A model generated the notes under the pieces. It was not told the origin of the DNA. It did no database searches and saw only the letters and a list, made by a program, of their open reading frames with translations. Position numbers and translations under genes: made by a program. From the NCBI GenBank assembly GCA_016124855.1, contig WGMX01000019.1:60241-124240 (forward strand): a stretch of 64,000 nucleotides of DNA. The letters run 5' to 3'. This DNA comes from Anaerolineaceae bacterium (GTDB lineage Bacteria; Chloroflexota; Anaerolineae; Aggregatilineales; Phototrophicaceae). Of the stretch, positions 57,690 to 64,000 are shown piece by piece. Within the stretch, counting starts at the first letter, position 1. Each line of letters opens with the position of its first letter.

Positions 57690-58781
57690 ATGAAAAATTA
57701 TCTGATCTGGGTTATAGCAATGACAGTTTTGTTACCATCGTCTATTTTTGCTCAAAATCAAGCCAATTCACAACAATCTGTGCCAAATATTACCTCACTT
57801 GTTTGGAATCCTGACGGCACAAAAATCGCTGCAAGTTTTGATAATGAAACCGTCAAAGTGTGGGGCATAAATCCAGCAAGTTCTCGATTAATGACCCCGC
57901 CGTTATTGACGTTTCACCCCGATATAGTCGACAGCATCAAATGGACATCCGATGGTAAATTCTTGATTTCAGAAGGGAAAATAGCCGATGGTAAAGGGGA
58001 AATTCAACTTACTATCGCAAAATGGGACTCACAAAACGGTCAATTTGTGGAGGATTTATTTGATTATCACATTAAGACGCATTTTAAGTTTAATACTGTA
58101 GCTTATAACATTTTTCCTGTAGTTGGTTTTGACAGTACCTATAATCGATCTGCTTTTAGCATGAATAGTAGAATGGTTGCGATATCTGATAACTCCGATT
58201 TCCCACCTGTATTTTTTGTTGATCGCGGTGTTGTACAAAAAGTATCTTGGAGTCCTAATGATAGCATTTTAGCTGTCATATATGGCGGAACAGATACCTA
58301 CAATGTGCAGACATTTAACGTTGCGACGGGCGAGCTTATTAATAACATTTGGGGGCCTGATTACGGCGTACACAGCCTAGCTTGGAGCAGCGATAATTCT
58401 CTTTTGGCGGTGGAAAGTATATGGTTAAGTGTTGCTTCTGCAACTTCCATTGTGCGACTCTATAGCATTAGTAAAGGCAACGATTATTTGTCAGACGGTG
58501 ACACAAGTTTTCCCTTTGAACTCACTCAAATATCATCCACTTACAAGCGCCTCTATCCGGCTATGGTATGGCACCCCAAAGTAAATATTCTTGCTATTTC
58601 ATATGCTGAATCAATAGATTTTTATAGGGTACCCAACAAACAACCCGTAAAAACAATTTTGGCCGAAAATATCGTTTCGCTGACTTACTCTCCTGATGGC
58701 AAACATCTTGCAGGAAGCGATCCCGAAGGCAATATCAAAATTTGGGATGTGAGCGATTTAGTAGGAGTTGAGGCGAAATGA
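57690..58781 (+). CDS. Secreted WD40-like propeller protein
   Basis: 363 aa. The signal peptide is MKNYLIWVIAMTVLLPSSIFA with cleavage before QNQA. Around seven blades are visible (LVWNPDGTKIAASFDNETVKVWG, SIKWTSDGKFLIS, VSWSPNDSILAVIYGG, LTYSPDGKHLAGSDPEGNIKIWD; fragments). One complete propeller is expected outside the cell. Composition is AT-rich compared with groEL and lon next to it. Its stop overlaps the ATG of a XisI-like gene by 4 bp, so they are coupled. Confidence 0.8.
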   Translation: MKNYLIWVIAMTVLLPSSIFAQNQANSQQSVPNITSLVWNPDGTKIAASFDNETVKVWGINPASSRLMTPPLLTFHPDIVDSIKWTSDGKFLISEGKIADGKGEIQLTIAKWDSQNGQFVEDLFDYHIKTHFKFNTVAYNIFPVVGFDSTYNRSAFSMNSRMVAISDNSDFPPVFFVDRGVVQKVSWSPNDSILAVIYGGTDTYNVQTFNVATGELINNIWGPDYGVHSLAWSSDNSLLAVESIWLSVASATSIVRLYSISKGNDYLSDGDTSFPFELTQISSTYKRLYPAMVWHPKVNILAISYAESIDFYRVPNKQPVKTILAENIVSLTYSPDGKHLAGSDPEGNIKIWDVSDLVGVEAK

Positions 58782-59095
58782 CTGATCTCACACAGTTAAA
58801 TTCAGTAGTCCAACATCAGGTTGAGGATTATTCAGGCCCATCTATTAAAGCAAGAACCTTTGCAATCAGTGATGTTGCTAGGCAAATTTACACGGTACCC
58901 ATTGTGCCAGATTTTCCACGTAAATTTGAAGCGAATATCATGGTTTTAGCGCGTGTAGAAAATGAAAAAGTGGTTATTGAAGAAGATACGACTGACCGCC
59001 CCCTTTGGCGTGAATTAGTTCGTGCCGGAATTCCCCGTGAGCAGATTATCCTTGCTTACATAGGTGAGAAACTGCCAGAGCAGCCCATTACCTGA
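58778..59095 (+). CDS. XisI-like protein
   Basis: 105 aa. It has the pattern of fdxN-element excision controlling factor XisI: an N-terminal helix, a central strand region, and the C-terminal KVVIEEDTTDRPLWRELVRAGIPREQIILAYIGE. In cyanobacteria XisI acts with XisH in DNA excision, but XisH/XisI-like proteins are widespread and often solitary. No XisH is adjacent here. ATGA overlap with the propeller gene is seen. Family call is moderate; function not known. Confidence 0.55.
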   Translation: MTDLTQLNSVVQHQVEDYSGPSIKARTFAISDVARQIYTVPIVPDFPRKFEANIMVLARVENEKVVIEEDTTDRPLWRELVRAGIPREQIILAYIGEKLPEQPIT

Positions 59096-59174
59096 CCAAT
59101 ATCTGATGCCAATAACTTCAAGCTGAAAATACCCCTTATTCAGCAAATTACACCAACTGATTTTTGCCTCAGTC

Positions 59175-59183
59175 TGTTATAAT
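59175..59183 (+). promoter_or_regulatory. Extended -10 promoter before hsp20-lon
   Basis: TG-T-TATAAT is a perfect extended -10, 119 bp before the hsp20 ATG. No -35 match and no CIRCE are seen, so the chaperone pair is not under HrcA here. Confidence 0.55.
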
Positions 59184-59301
59184 ACGTCGCCTTAGGAAAA
59201 TCTAACAAGCTTCTTACGTGTAAGCGGTAAGCTATGCTCACCAGCAGTGCATCTAATAAACACTTATCCGTTTTCCAACGATTGACGAGAGATAGAACTT
59301 T

Positions 59302-59649
59302 ATGATCCGTTCAACCCGAACGCACCGTCCGCCGACGGATGTGATTGAACTGGCGGACAAGATACTGGTGCTGGTGGAAATCGCAGGAATGCAAACTGAC
59401 GATTTGAATATCAGCTTACACGAAAAGCGGTTGACGATTAGCGGCAAGCGTAAAAAGCCAGAACATCATCACGCTGCTTATCATCAACTGGAAATCGGTT
59501 TCGGCGATTTTAAGGTCGAATTGGACCTGCCGTGGACCATCGAACGGGACGCGGTTACTGCAACTTATGAAGCTGGTTTATTGGCTGTAGAACTACCACG
59601 TAAGACTTCCCGCACCATCCCTGTAGTGGATGTCAGCGGTGACGCATAA
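59302..59649 (+). CDS. Small heat-shock protein (Hsp20/alpha-crystallin)
   Basis: 115 aa. The alpha-crystallin domain shows [39 protein letters not shown], and [34 protein letters not shown] (fragment landmarks). The GLLAVELP motif is the A-x-x-x-n-G-v-L signature. It holds aggregation-prone proteins. N-terminal arm is very short. The lon gene starts 10 bp after its stop, probably in the same transcript. Confidence 0.93.
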   Translation: MIRSTRTHRPPTDVIELADKILVLVEIAGMQTDDLNISLHEKRLTISGKRKKPEHHHAAYHQLEIGFGDFKVELDLPWTIERDAVTATYEAGLLAVELPRKTSRTIPVVDVSGDA

Positions 59650-59659
59650 AGGCGAAAAG

Positions 59660-62215
59660 ATGACACCGAAACGAACAACTGAAGTAACGAAAGCCCGCTA
59701 CTTTGCGGACGAAGAAAAAGAGTCGAAAACGGCAACCACCGAACTGGATATTGTTGTTGAAGATGGGGGCGAAAATCCGGCTGAAAATAGCAAGCAGCCC
59801 AAGAGCGATATTCCGGCGATTATTCCTATTTTGCCGCTGCGGGGCTTGGTCGTCTATCCACAGACTGCCATTCCGCTCACAGTTGGGCAACCCCGCAGCA
59901 TCAAACTGGTAGATGATGTTATTGCAGGCGACAGACTGATCGGACTTGTGGCGGCTAAAGACCCGGATATGGAAACACCGGGGCCGGATGATGTTTACCA
60001 GATTGGTACATTAGCCTCAATTCACCGTTTGTTCCGCGCCCCCGATGGCACAATCCGTTTATTGGTTCAGGGTTTGGCACGTATCCGTATTGATGAATAT
60101 ACCGAGAACGAACCTTATCTTCGTGCAAAAGTGACGGCCATCCCCGAAACCCTCGAAGACACAGTTGAAGTTGAAGCACTGGTCCGTAACGTCGCTGACC
60201 AATTTACACGGTTGGCTGATCTCGTGCCGAATATCCCCAGCGAACTCATTACCAATGCCGTCAACGTCGAAGAACTTGACCCGCTGCAATTGGCTTATGC
60301 CATCTCGACCTATATCCGTATCGGCTTGGGTGATGCTCAGGCCATACTTGAACTCGAAAGTACCGATGCCAAGCTGCGTCGTTTGATGACCATCCTCAGC
60401 AAAGAATTGGAAGTCTTGGAACTCGGTCGTAAGATTCAGACTGAGGCCCAGACCGAGATGGAGAAGGTTCAGCGCGAGTATTATCTGCGTGAACAATTGA
60501 AGGCTATTCAGCGTGAACTGGGCGAATCCGATGAGCAGATGGTGGAAGTCGAAACCTTCCGCAAGAAGATCGCTGAAGCGGGAATGCCTGAAGAAGCCCA
60601 AAAAGAAGCTGAACGCGAACTCGACCGGCTGTCTAAGCTGCCGACCGCTGCCGCCGAGTATGGCGTTATCCGTACCTATCTAGACTGGATAACGACGCTC
60701 CCGTGGTCAAAGACTACGGATGACAATCTCGATATTGGCCACGCGCGTGAAGTTTTGGACGAAGACCACTACGGGCTGAAAGATATTAAAGAGCGCATTC
60801 TGGAATATCTAGCCGTTCGCAAACTGCGTAATGAACGAGCTGACGAAATTGAAGGCGAAAGCGAGTCGCAGTATACGATTCGCCGCGAACGACGCGGTGC
60901 AATCTTATGCTTCATCGGCCCGCCCGGTGTTGGTAAGACTTCGCTCGGCGCATCAATCGCCCGTGCGATGGGTCGCAAGTTTATCCGCATGAGCTTGGGT
61001 GGCGTGCGTGACGAAGCCGAAATTCGTGGTTTCCGCCGTACATATATCGGCGCGATGCCCGGTCGTATGATCCAAACCATTCGCCGTGCCGAGTCCCGTA
61101 ATCCAGTCATTATGCTCGATGAAATTGATAAGCTGGGGCGCGACTTCCGTGGCGATCCTGCCAGCGCCTTGCTCGAAGTGCTTGATCCCGAACAGAACGC
61201 CGAATTCCGCGATCATTATATGGATGTGGCCTTCGACTTAAGCGATGTGTTCTTCATCACCACCGCCAACGAACTGGAACCCATCCCCGGCCCGCTGCGT
61301 GACCGTATGGAGATCATTCAACTCAGTGGTTACACCGAGGCCGAAAAGGTCGCCATTGCCGAGCAGTATTTGGTCAAGCGCCAGACCAAAGAGAATGGTT
61401 TGCGCCCGAAGGAAATCGAGTTCACCCACGAGGCTTTGCAGACCATTGTCCGCGATTACACCCGTGAGGCTGGTGTTCGTACCCTCGAACGTGAGATCGG
61501 ACGCGCTGCCCGTAAGGTCGTGACACGTATCGCCGAAGGTAAGACACGTAAGGTCGTTATCAAGGAAAAGCAGGTGCGTGATTTGCTTGGTAAGCCCCGT
61601 TATGGCTACCGTGAAGAAATCGAGGAACGCACTGATATTCCCGGCGTTGCAACCGGCTTGGCATGGACGCCTGTCGGCGGTGATGTACTCTTTGTCGAAG
61701 CAGCACGCATGCCCGGTGGTAAAGGCTTCCAATACACGGGGCAGTTGGGCGAAGTGATGGCGGAAAGCGCCAGAACAGCTTTGAGCTATATCCGATCCAA
61801 AGCCGATGACTTCGGCCTTGACCAGAAGTTCTTCGAAAATAACGACATACATATCCATGTTCCAGCGGGTGCTGTCCCCAAGGACGGCCCATCAGCCGGT
61901 GTAACGATGGCAGCAGCCTTAGCCTCGCTTATCACGGGTCGTGCCACCAAGAGCAACGTCGCTATGACCGGCGAAATCACGCTGCGCGGTCAGGTGCTTC
62001 CGGTCGGTGGCATCAAGGATAAAGTCTTAGCGGCCCACCGCTTTGGTGTCGATACCGTCATCATTCCCAAGAAGAATGAGAACGACTTGGATGATCTCCC
62101 CAACGATGTCCGCAAGCAGCTCAAGTTTGTGCTGGCGGAACATGTACAAGATGTTTTGGACGCCGCACTCGTACCAATCGTCCACACAAAAAACGGGCAT
62201 AAGGCCAAAAAGTAG
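59660..62215 (+). CDS. lon: ATP-dependent protease Lon
   Basis: 851 aa from the ATG at 59660; the frame opens at 59630 but would overlap hsp20. N-terminal Lon substrate-binding domain ([20 protein letters not shown]), AAA module with Walker [14 protein letters not shown], Walker [12 protein letters not shown], and the sensor-type segment [13 protein letters not shown]. The C-terminal serine-lysine protease has the motif [12 protein letters not shown] (Ser about 745) and [10 protein letters not shown] (Lys). It degrades misfolded and regulatory proteins in the cytosol. Gene order with hsp20 and close to groES-groEL makes a proteostasis region. The hairpin after the stop is a terminator. Confidence 0.97.
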   Translation: MTPKRTTEVTKARYFADEEKESKTATTELDIVVEDGGENPAENSKQPKSDIPAIIPILPLRGLVVYPQTAIPLTVGQPRSIKLVDDVIAGDRLIGLVAAKDPDMETPGPDDVYQIGTLASIHRLFRAPDGTIRLLVQGLARIRIDEYTENEPYLRAKVTAIPETLEDTVEVEALVRNVADQFTRLADLVPNIPSELITNAVNVEELDPLQLAYAISTYIRIGLGDAQAILELESTDAKLRRLMTILSKELEVLELGRKIQTEAQTEMEKVQREYYLREQLKAIQRELGESDEQMVEVETFRKKIAEAGMPEEAQKEAERELDRLSKLPTAAAEYGVIRTYLDWITTLPWSKTTDDNLDIGHAREVLDEDHYGLKDIKERILEYLAVRKLRNERADEIEGESESQYTIRRERRGAILCFIGPPGVGKTSLGASIARAMGRKFIRMSLGGVRDEAEIRGFRRTYIGAMPGRMIQTIRRAESRNPVIMLDEIDKLGRDFRGDPASALLEVLDPEQNAEFRDHYMDVAFDLSDVFFITTANELEPIPGPLRDRMEIIQLSGYTEAEKVAIAEQYLVKRQTKENGLRPKEIEFTHEALQTIVRDYTREAGVRTLEREIGRAARKVVTRIAEGKTRKVVIKEKQVRDLLGKPRYGYREEIEERTDIPGVATGLAWTPVGGDVLFVEAARMPGGKGFQYTGQLGEVMAESARTALSYIRSKADDFGLDQKFFENNDIHIHVPAGAVPKDGPSAGVTMAAALASLITGRATKSNVAMTGEITLRGQVLPVGGIKDKVLAAHRFGVDTVIIPKKNENDLDDLPNDVRKQLKFVLAEHVQDVLDAALVPIVHTKNGHKAKK

Positions 62216-62224
62216 TGTATATTG

Positions 62225-62257
62225 AGGGCTAGGGGTAAGTATCCCTTAGCCCTTTCT
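62225..62257 (+). terminator. Hairpin terminator after lon
   Basis: AGGGCTA and TAGCCCT outer arms, with additional pairing inside, followed by TTCTT. It lies about 10 bp past the lon stop. Confidence 0.65.
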
Positions 62258-62285
62258 TGCCGTTCATATGACAGGGAGATAACCC

Positions 62286-62642
62286 GTGCCGAAAGTAATG
62301 ATTGTAGATGACGACCGGAATACAGTGAAGCTGCTGCAAACGTTGCTGGAACTGGACGGATACGGCGTAGTCGTAGCTGGGCGGGGCGCGGATGTCATAC
62401 CAGCCGCCGAGCAATCCAAGCCCGATATATTCCTGATGGATTATCATCTCGCAGATATGGACGGTGTAGACGTAGTACGCGAACTCCGTAAGAGTGACAT
62501 ATTTGCCAAAACACCGATTGTCATGGCCTCCGGCTTGGATGTCGAGGACGAAGCCAAAGACGCGGGTGTTGACCACTTCATGATAAAACCTTTTGAACCC
62601 GGTGATCTCGCGCCCTTGTTCAATAAACTGTTGGGACTTTAA
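62286..62642 (+). CDS. Receiver-only response regulator
   Basis: 118 aa, one REC domain: MIVDDDRN (acidic pair), phospho-acceptor Asp in IFLMDYHLADMDG, Ser in VMASGLDV and Lys in FMIKPFEPGDL. GTG start with GGGAG upstream. No output domain and no kinase nearby; such CheY-like proteins act by protein contact in multi-kinase networks. A hairpin (GAGGTTCA/TGAACCTC at 62663-62692) follows. Confidence 0.9.
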   Translation: MPKVMIVDDDRNTVKLLQTLLELDGYGVVVAGRGADVIPAAEQSKPDIFLMDYHLADMDGVDVVRELRKSDIFAKTPIVMASGLDVEDEAKDAGVDHFMIKPFEPGDLAPLFNKLLGL

Positions 62643-62662
62643 CTTCCTGATAACGTCTCTAT

Positions 62663-62692
62663 GAGGTTCACGGTCTTTCTCTGTTGAACCTC
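62663..62692 (+). terminator. Hairpin after the receiver-only gene
   Basis: GAGGTTCA and TGAACCTC form an 8-bp stem with a 14-base loop. T-run weak. Confidence 0.5.
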
Positions 62693-62783
62693 CCTCTATC
62701 CTCTCGCGTAAATACATCAGTGAGGGGGCAGCATGTTCCCAAACGCATTTCTATCCGACACAAAGTAAAAAGGTTTGGGCTAA

Positions 62784-63776
62784 ATGGACATCCTCATTAT
62801 TGGTGGTACACAGTTTGTTGGGCGGCATCTTGCTGAAGCAGCCTTAGAAGCTGGACATAAGGTGACGCTGTTTAATCGGGGTAAAACCGGGCCGGGGTTG
62901 TATCCTGAGGCTGAAGCGCTGGTAGGCGACCGCGATGGCAACCTTGACGCGCTCAAAGGTCGCAAGTGGGATGTGGCTTTTGACCCCAGTGGTTATTTGC
63001 CGCGTGTGGTGCGCCAGTCTGCCGAACTCCTCAAGGATGCAGTGGGGCGCTACGTTTTCATCTCCAGTATATCGGTTTATGTTGATTCGAATAACGCCGA
63101 TGAAAATTCGCCCTTAAATGTGTTGGATGATCCGACCAGTGAGGATATTCCCAAACATTATGGCGCGTTAAAAGTCGCCTGCGAAAATGTTGTCACCGAG
63201 CTTTACGGTGAACGTGGATTGAATGCACGTCCCGGTTTTATTGTTGGGCAGTATGATAGCTCCCCTCGTATGCCGGGTTTGTTGTGGCGCTATAATCGTG
63301 AAGGCGAACGCTTGGCAGGGCTGCCTCACCAACCGGTACAGATGATTCACTCCCGTGATATGGCGGATTGGCTGCTGAAGGCGGTGGAAGCCGGTTACCA
63401 TGGCGCGTATAACCTGACCGGACACCCCATCCAGATGAACCAATTATTGGACACCGTAATTGAAGTAACCGGTGAACCCACCACCATTACCTATACAGAT
63501 GATGAAATCCTGAAAATCAATGATGTTCAGCCCGTTGATGGGGTTGGTTATTGGGTTCCGCTGGAAGCGCAAGGCTACATGCAGGCCAATGTGGATAAGG
63601 TGTTCGCAGCGGGCTACACCGAGCGTCCGCTGAAGCAAACGATTACCGAAACATTGGCATGGCTGCGTAAAGATGGCTTCCAAAATACCGCCTTGATGGA
63701 GAAAATCGCCGCGCGCGCCATTTCGTTGGAAAAAGAAGCCGAGATATTAGCCGCTTGGCACAACCGTGTGATCTAG
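62784..63776 (+). CDS. NAD-dependent epimerase/dehydratase family protein (extended SDR)
   Basis: 330 aa. Rossmann motif LIIGGTQFVGRHLAEAAL and LFNRGKTGPG are at the N-terminus, DVAFDPSGYLPRVV and FISSISVY in the middle. The usual YxxxK is represented by HYGALKVACE (Tyr and Lys four apart). The C-terminal half has the helical substrate-binding domain. Similar to the atypical epimerases near RNA-binding chloroplast CSP41-type proteins, which begin ILIIGGTRFIG. Substrate unknown. Ends before the repeat and transposase remnant at the window edge. Confidence 0.9.
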   Translation: MDILIIGGTQFVGRHLAEAALEAGHKVTLFNRGKTGPGLYPEAEALVGDRDGNLDALKGRKWDVAFDPSGYLPRVVRQSAELLKDAVGRYVFISSISVYVDSNNADENSPLNVLDDPTSEDIPKHYGALKVACENVVTELYGERGLNARPGFIVGQYDSSPRMPGLLWRYNREGERLAGLPHQPVQMIHSRDMADWLLKAVEAGYHGAYNLTGHPIQMNQLLDTVIEVTGEPTTITYTDDEILKINDVQPVDGVGYWVPLEAQGYMQANVDKVFAAGYTERPLKQTITETLAWLRKDGFQNTALMEKIAARAISLEKEAEILAAWHNRVI

Positions 63777-63848
63777 GATATTCGATATATTTGGTCGAAT
63801 GAGTCGGATGGCATCGGCGTAGTGTGCCGTCGCTACAAATAAATTTTT

Positions 63849-63863
63849 CGTAGGGACGCGATA
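63849..63863. repeat. Half of a GTAGGGACGCG palindrome, next to the transposase end
   Basis: CGTAGGGACGCGATAT would need ATCGCGTCCC to complete the palindrome, but the sequence changes to AAGGCTTGTCC instead. This looks like an interrupted copy of the repeat family. Confidence 0.55.
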
Positions 63864-63883
63864 TAAGGCTTGTCCGTAGTTGG

Positions 63884-64000
63884 TCAAGAGAGTAAAGTAG
63901 CGTGAGCTAAAGCAGGCCGTCCAAGCTGGCGATTGAGCCAGATGCCCCAGTTAAAGGCGGCAGTCGCTAGGGCAAAACGGGTCTGTTGTCCCCAACGAGA
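63884..64000 (-). CDS. C-terminal end of a probable transposase, continuing past the window
   Basis: 38 codons then TGA, open to the right edge. The product (RFALATAAFNWGIWLNRQLG, then RPALAHATLLS) has the alanine-rich helix seen at the C-terminus of DDE transposases. The IS family cannot be assigned from so little. The short palindrome half copy just outside suggests an insertion site. Low-certainty function, good reading-frame evidence. Confidence 0.5.
   Translation of the reverse strand, partial: SRWGQQTRFALATAAFNWGIWLNRQLGRPALAHATLLS

Noticed and set aside
61238..61858. Minus-strand ORF of 206 codons
   Set aside because: Shadow of lon.

Overview
The window is a bacterial chromosome segment of about 50% GC. 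Genes lie in short mixed-strand clusters with many TTG and GTG starts. The organism is most likely a member of Chloroflexota, perhaps Anaerolineae-like. Pointers are the secreted TolB/WD40-type propellers, a CIRCE-controlled groES-groEL pair, SARP-type and receiver-only regulators, DUF3291, Uma2 and HNH remnants, and several intergenic repeat families including heptanucleotide tandem repeats. No rRNA, tRNA or CRISPR was recognised, so the taxonomy is an inference from gene content.
Layout. 0-11 kb: the end of a propeller gene, a CoaE kinase with a GNAT-like C-terminal extension, an OmpR-type response regulator with a soluble GAF/PAS histidine kinase, an HSL-type esterase, a HicAB toxin-antitoxin pair, a helical protein with an APH-like kinase domain, and a lipoprotein. 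11-17 kb: an overlapping trio (DtxR regulator, secreted WD40 propeller, FAD amine oxidase), PncC/CinA-C and a LysM lipoprotein. 17-19 kb: pyrH, and rpsB-tsf with its own terminator. 20-24 kb: a cobalamin uptake set (permease and two binding proteins) behind a cobalamin riboswitch; no ATPase gene is present. 25-34 kb: recF, membrane proteins, dipeptide/oligopeptide ABC ATPases, an MFS exporter and a double-SWIM protein. 34-46 kb: a MoaB-type protein, DUF3291, a MerR domain fused in frame to a complete F1-ATPase beta subunit, a broken Uma2/HNH gene, a PMI-like cupin, a phosphoesterase, a SARP regulator and a CpaF-type ATPase. 46-54 kb: a lincosamide-nucleotidyltransferase-like protein, a YfhO-type membrane protein, an HxlR regulator, an SDR, an O-methyltransferase and a secreted S33 peptidase. 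54-64 kb: a proteostasis region (groES, groEL, Hsp20, Lon), two receiver-only regulators, a propeller coupled to a XisI-like protein, an epimerase, and the end of a probable transposase.
The standout observations are the MerR-F1 beta fusion, the cobalamin riboswitch whose variable arm carries a dispersed repeat, and heptanucleotide repeats read as protein in a YfhO-type gene and in a lipoprotein signal peptide.
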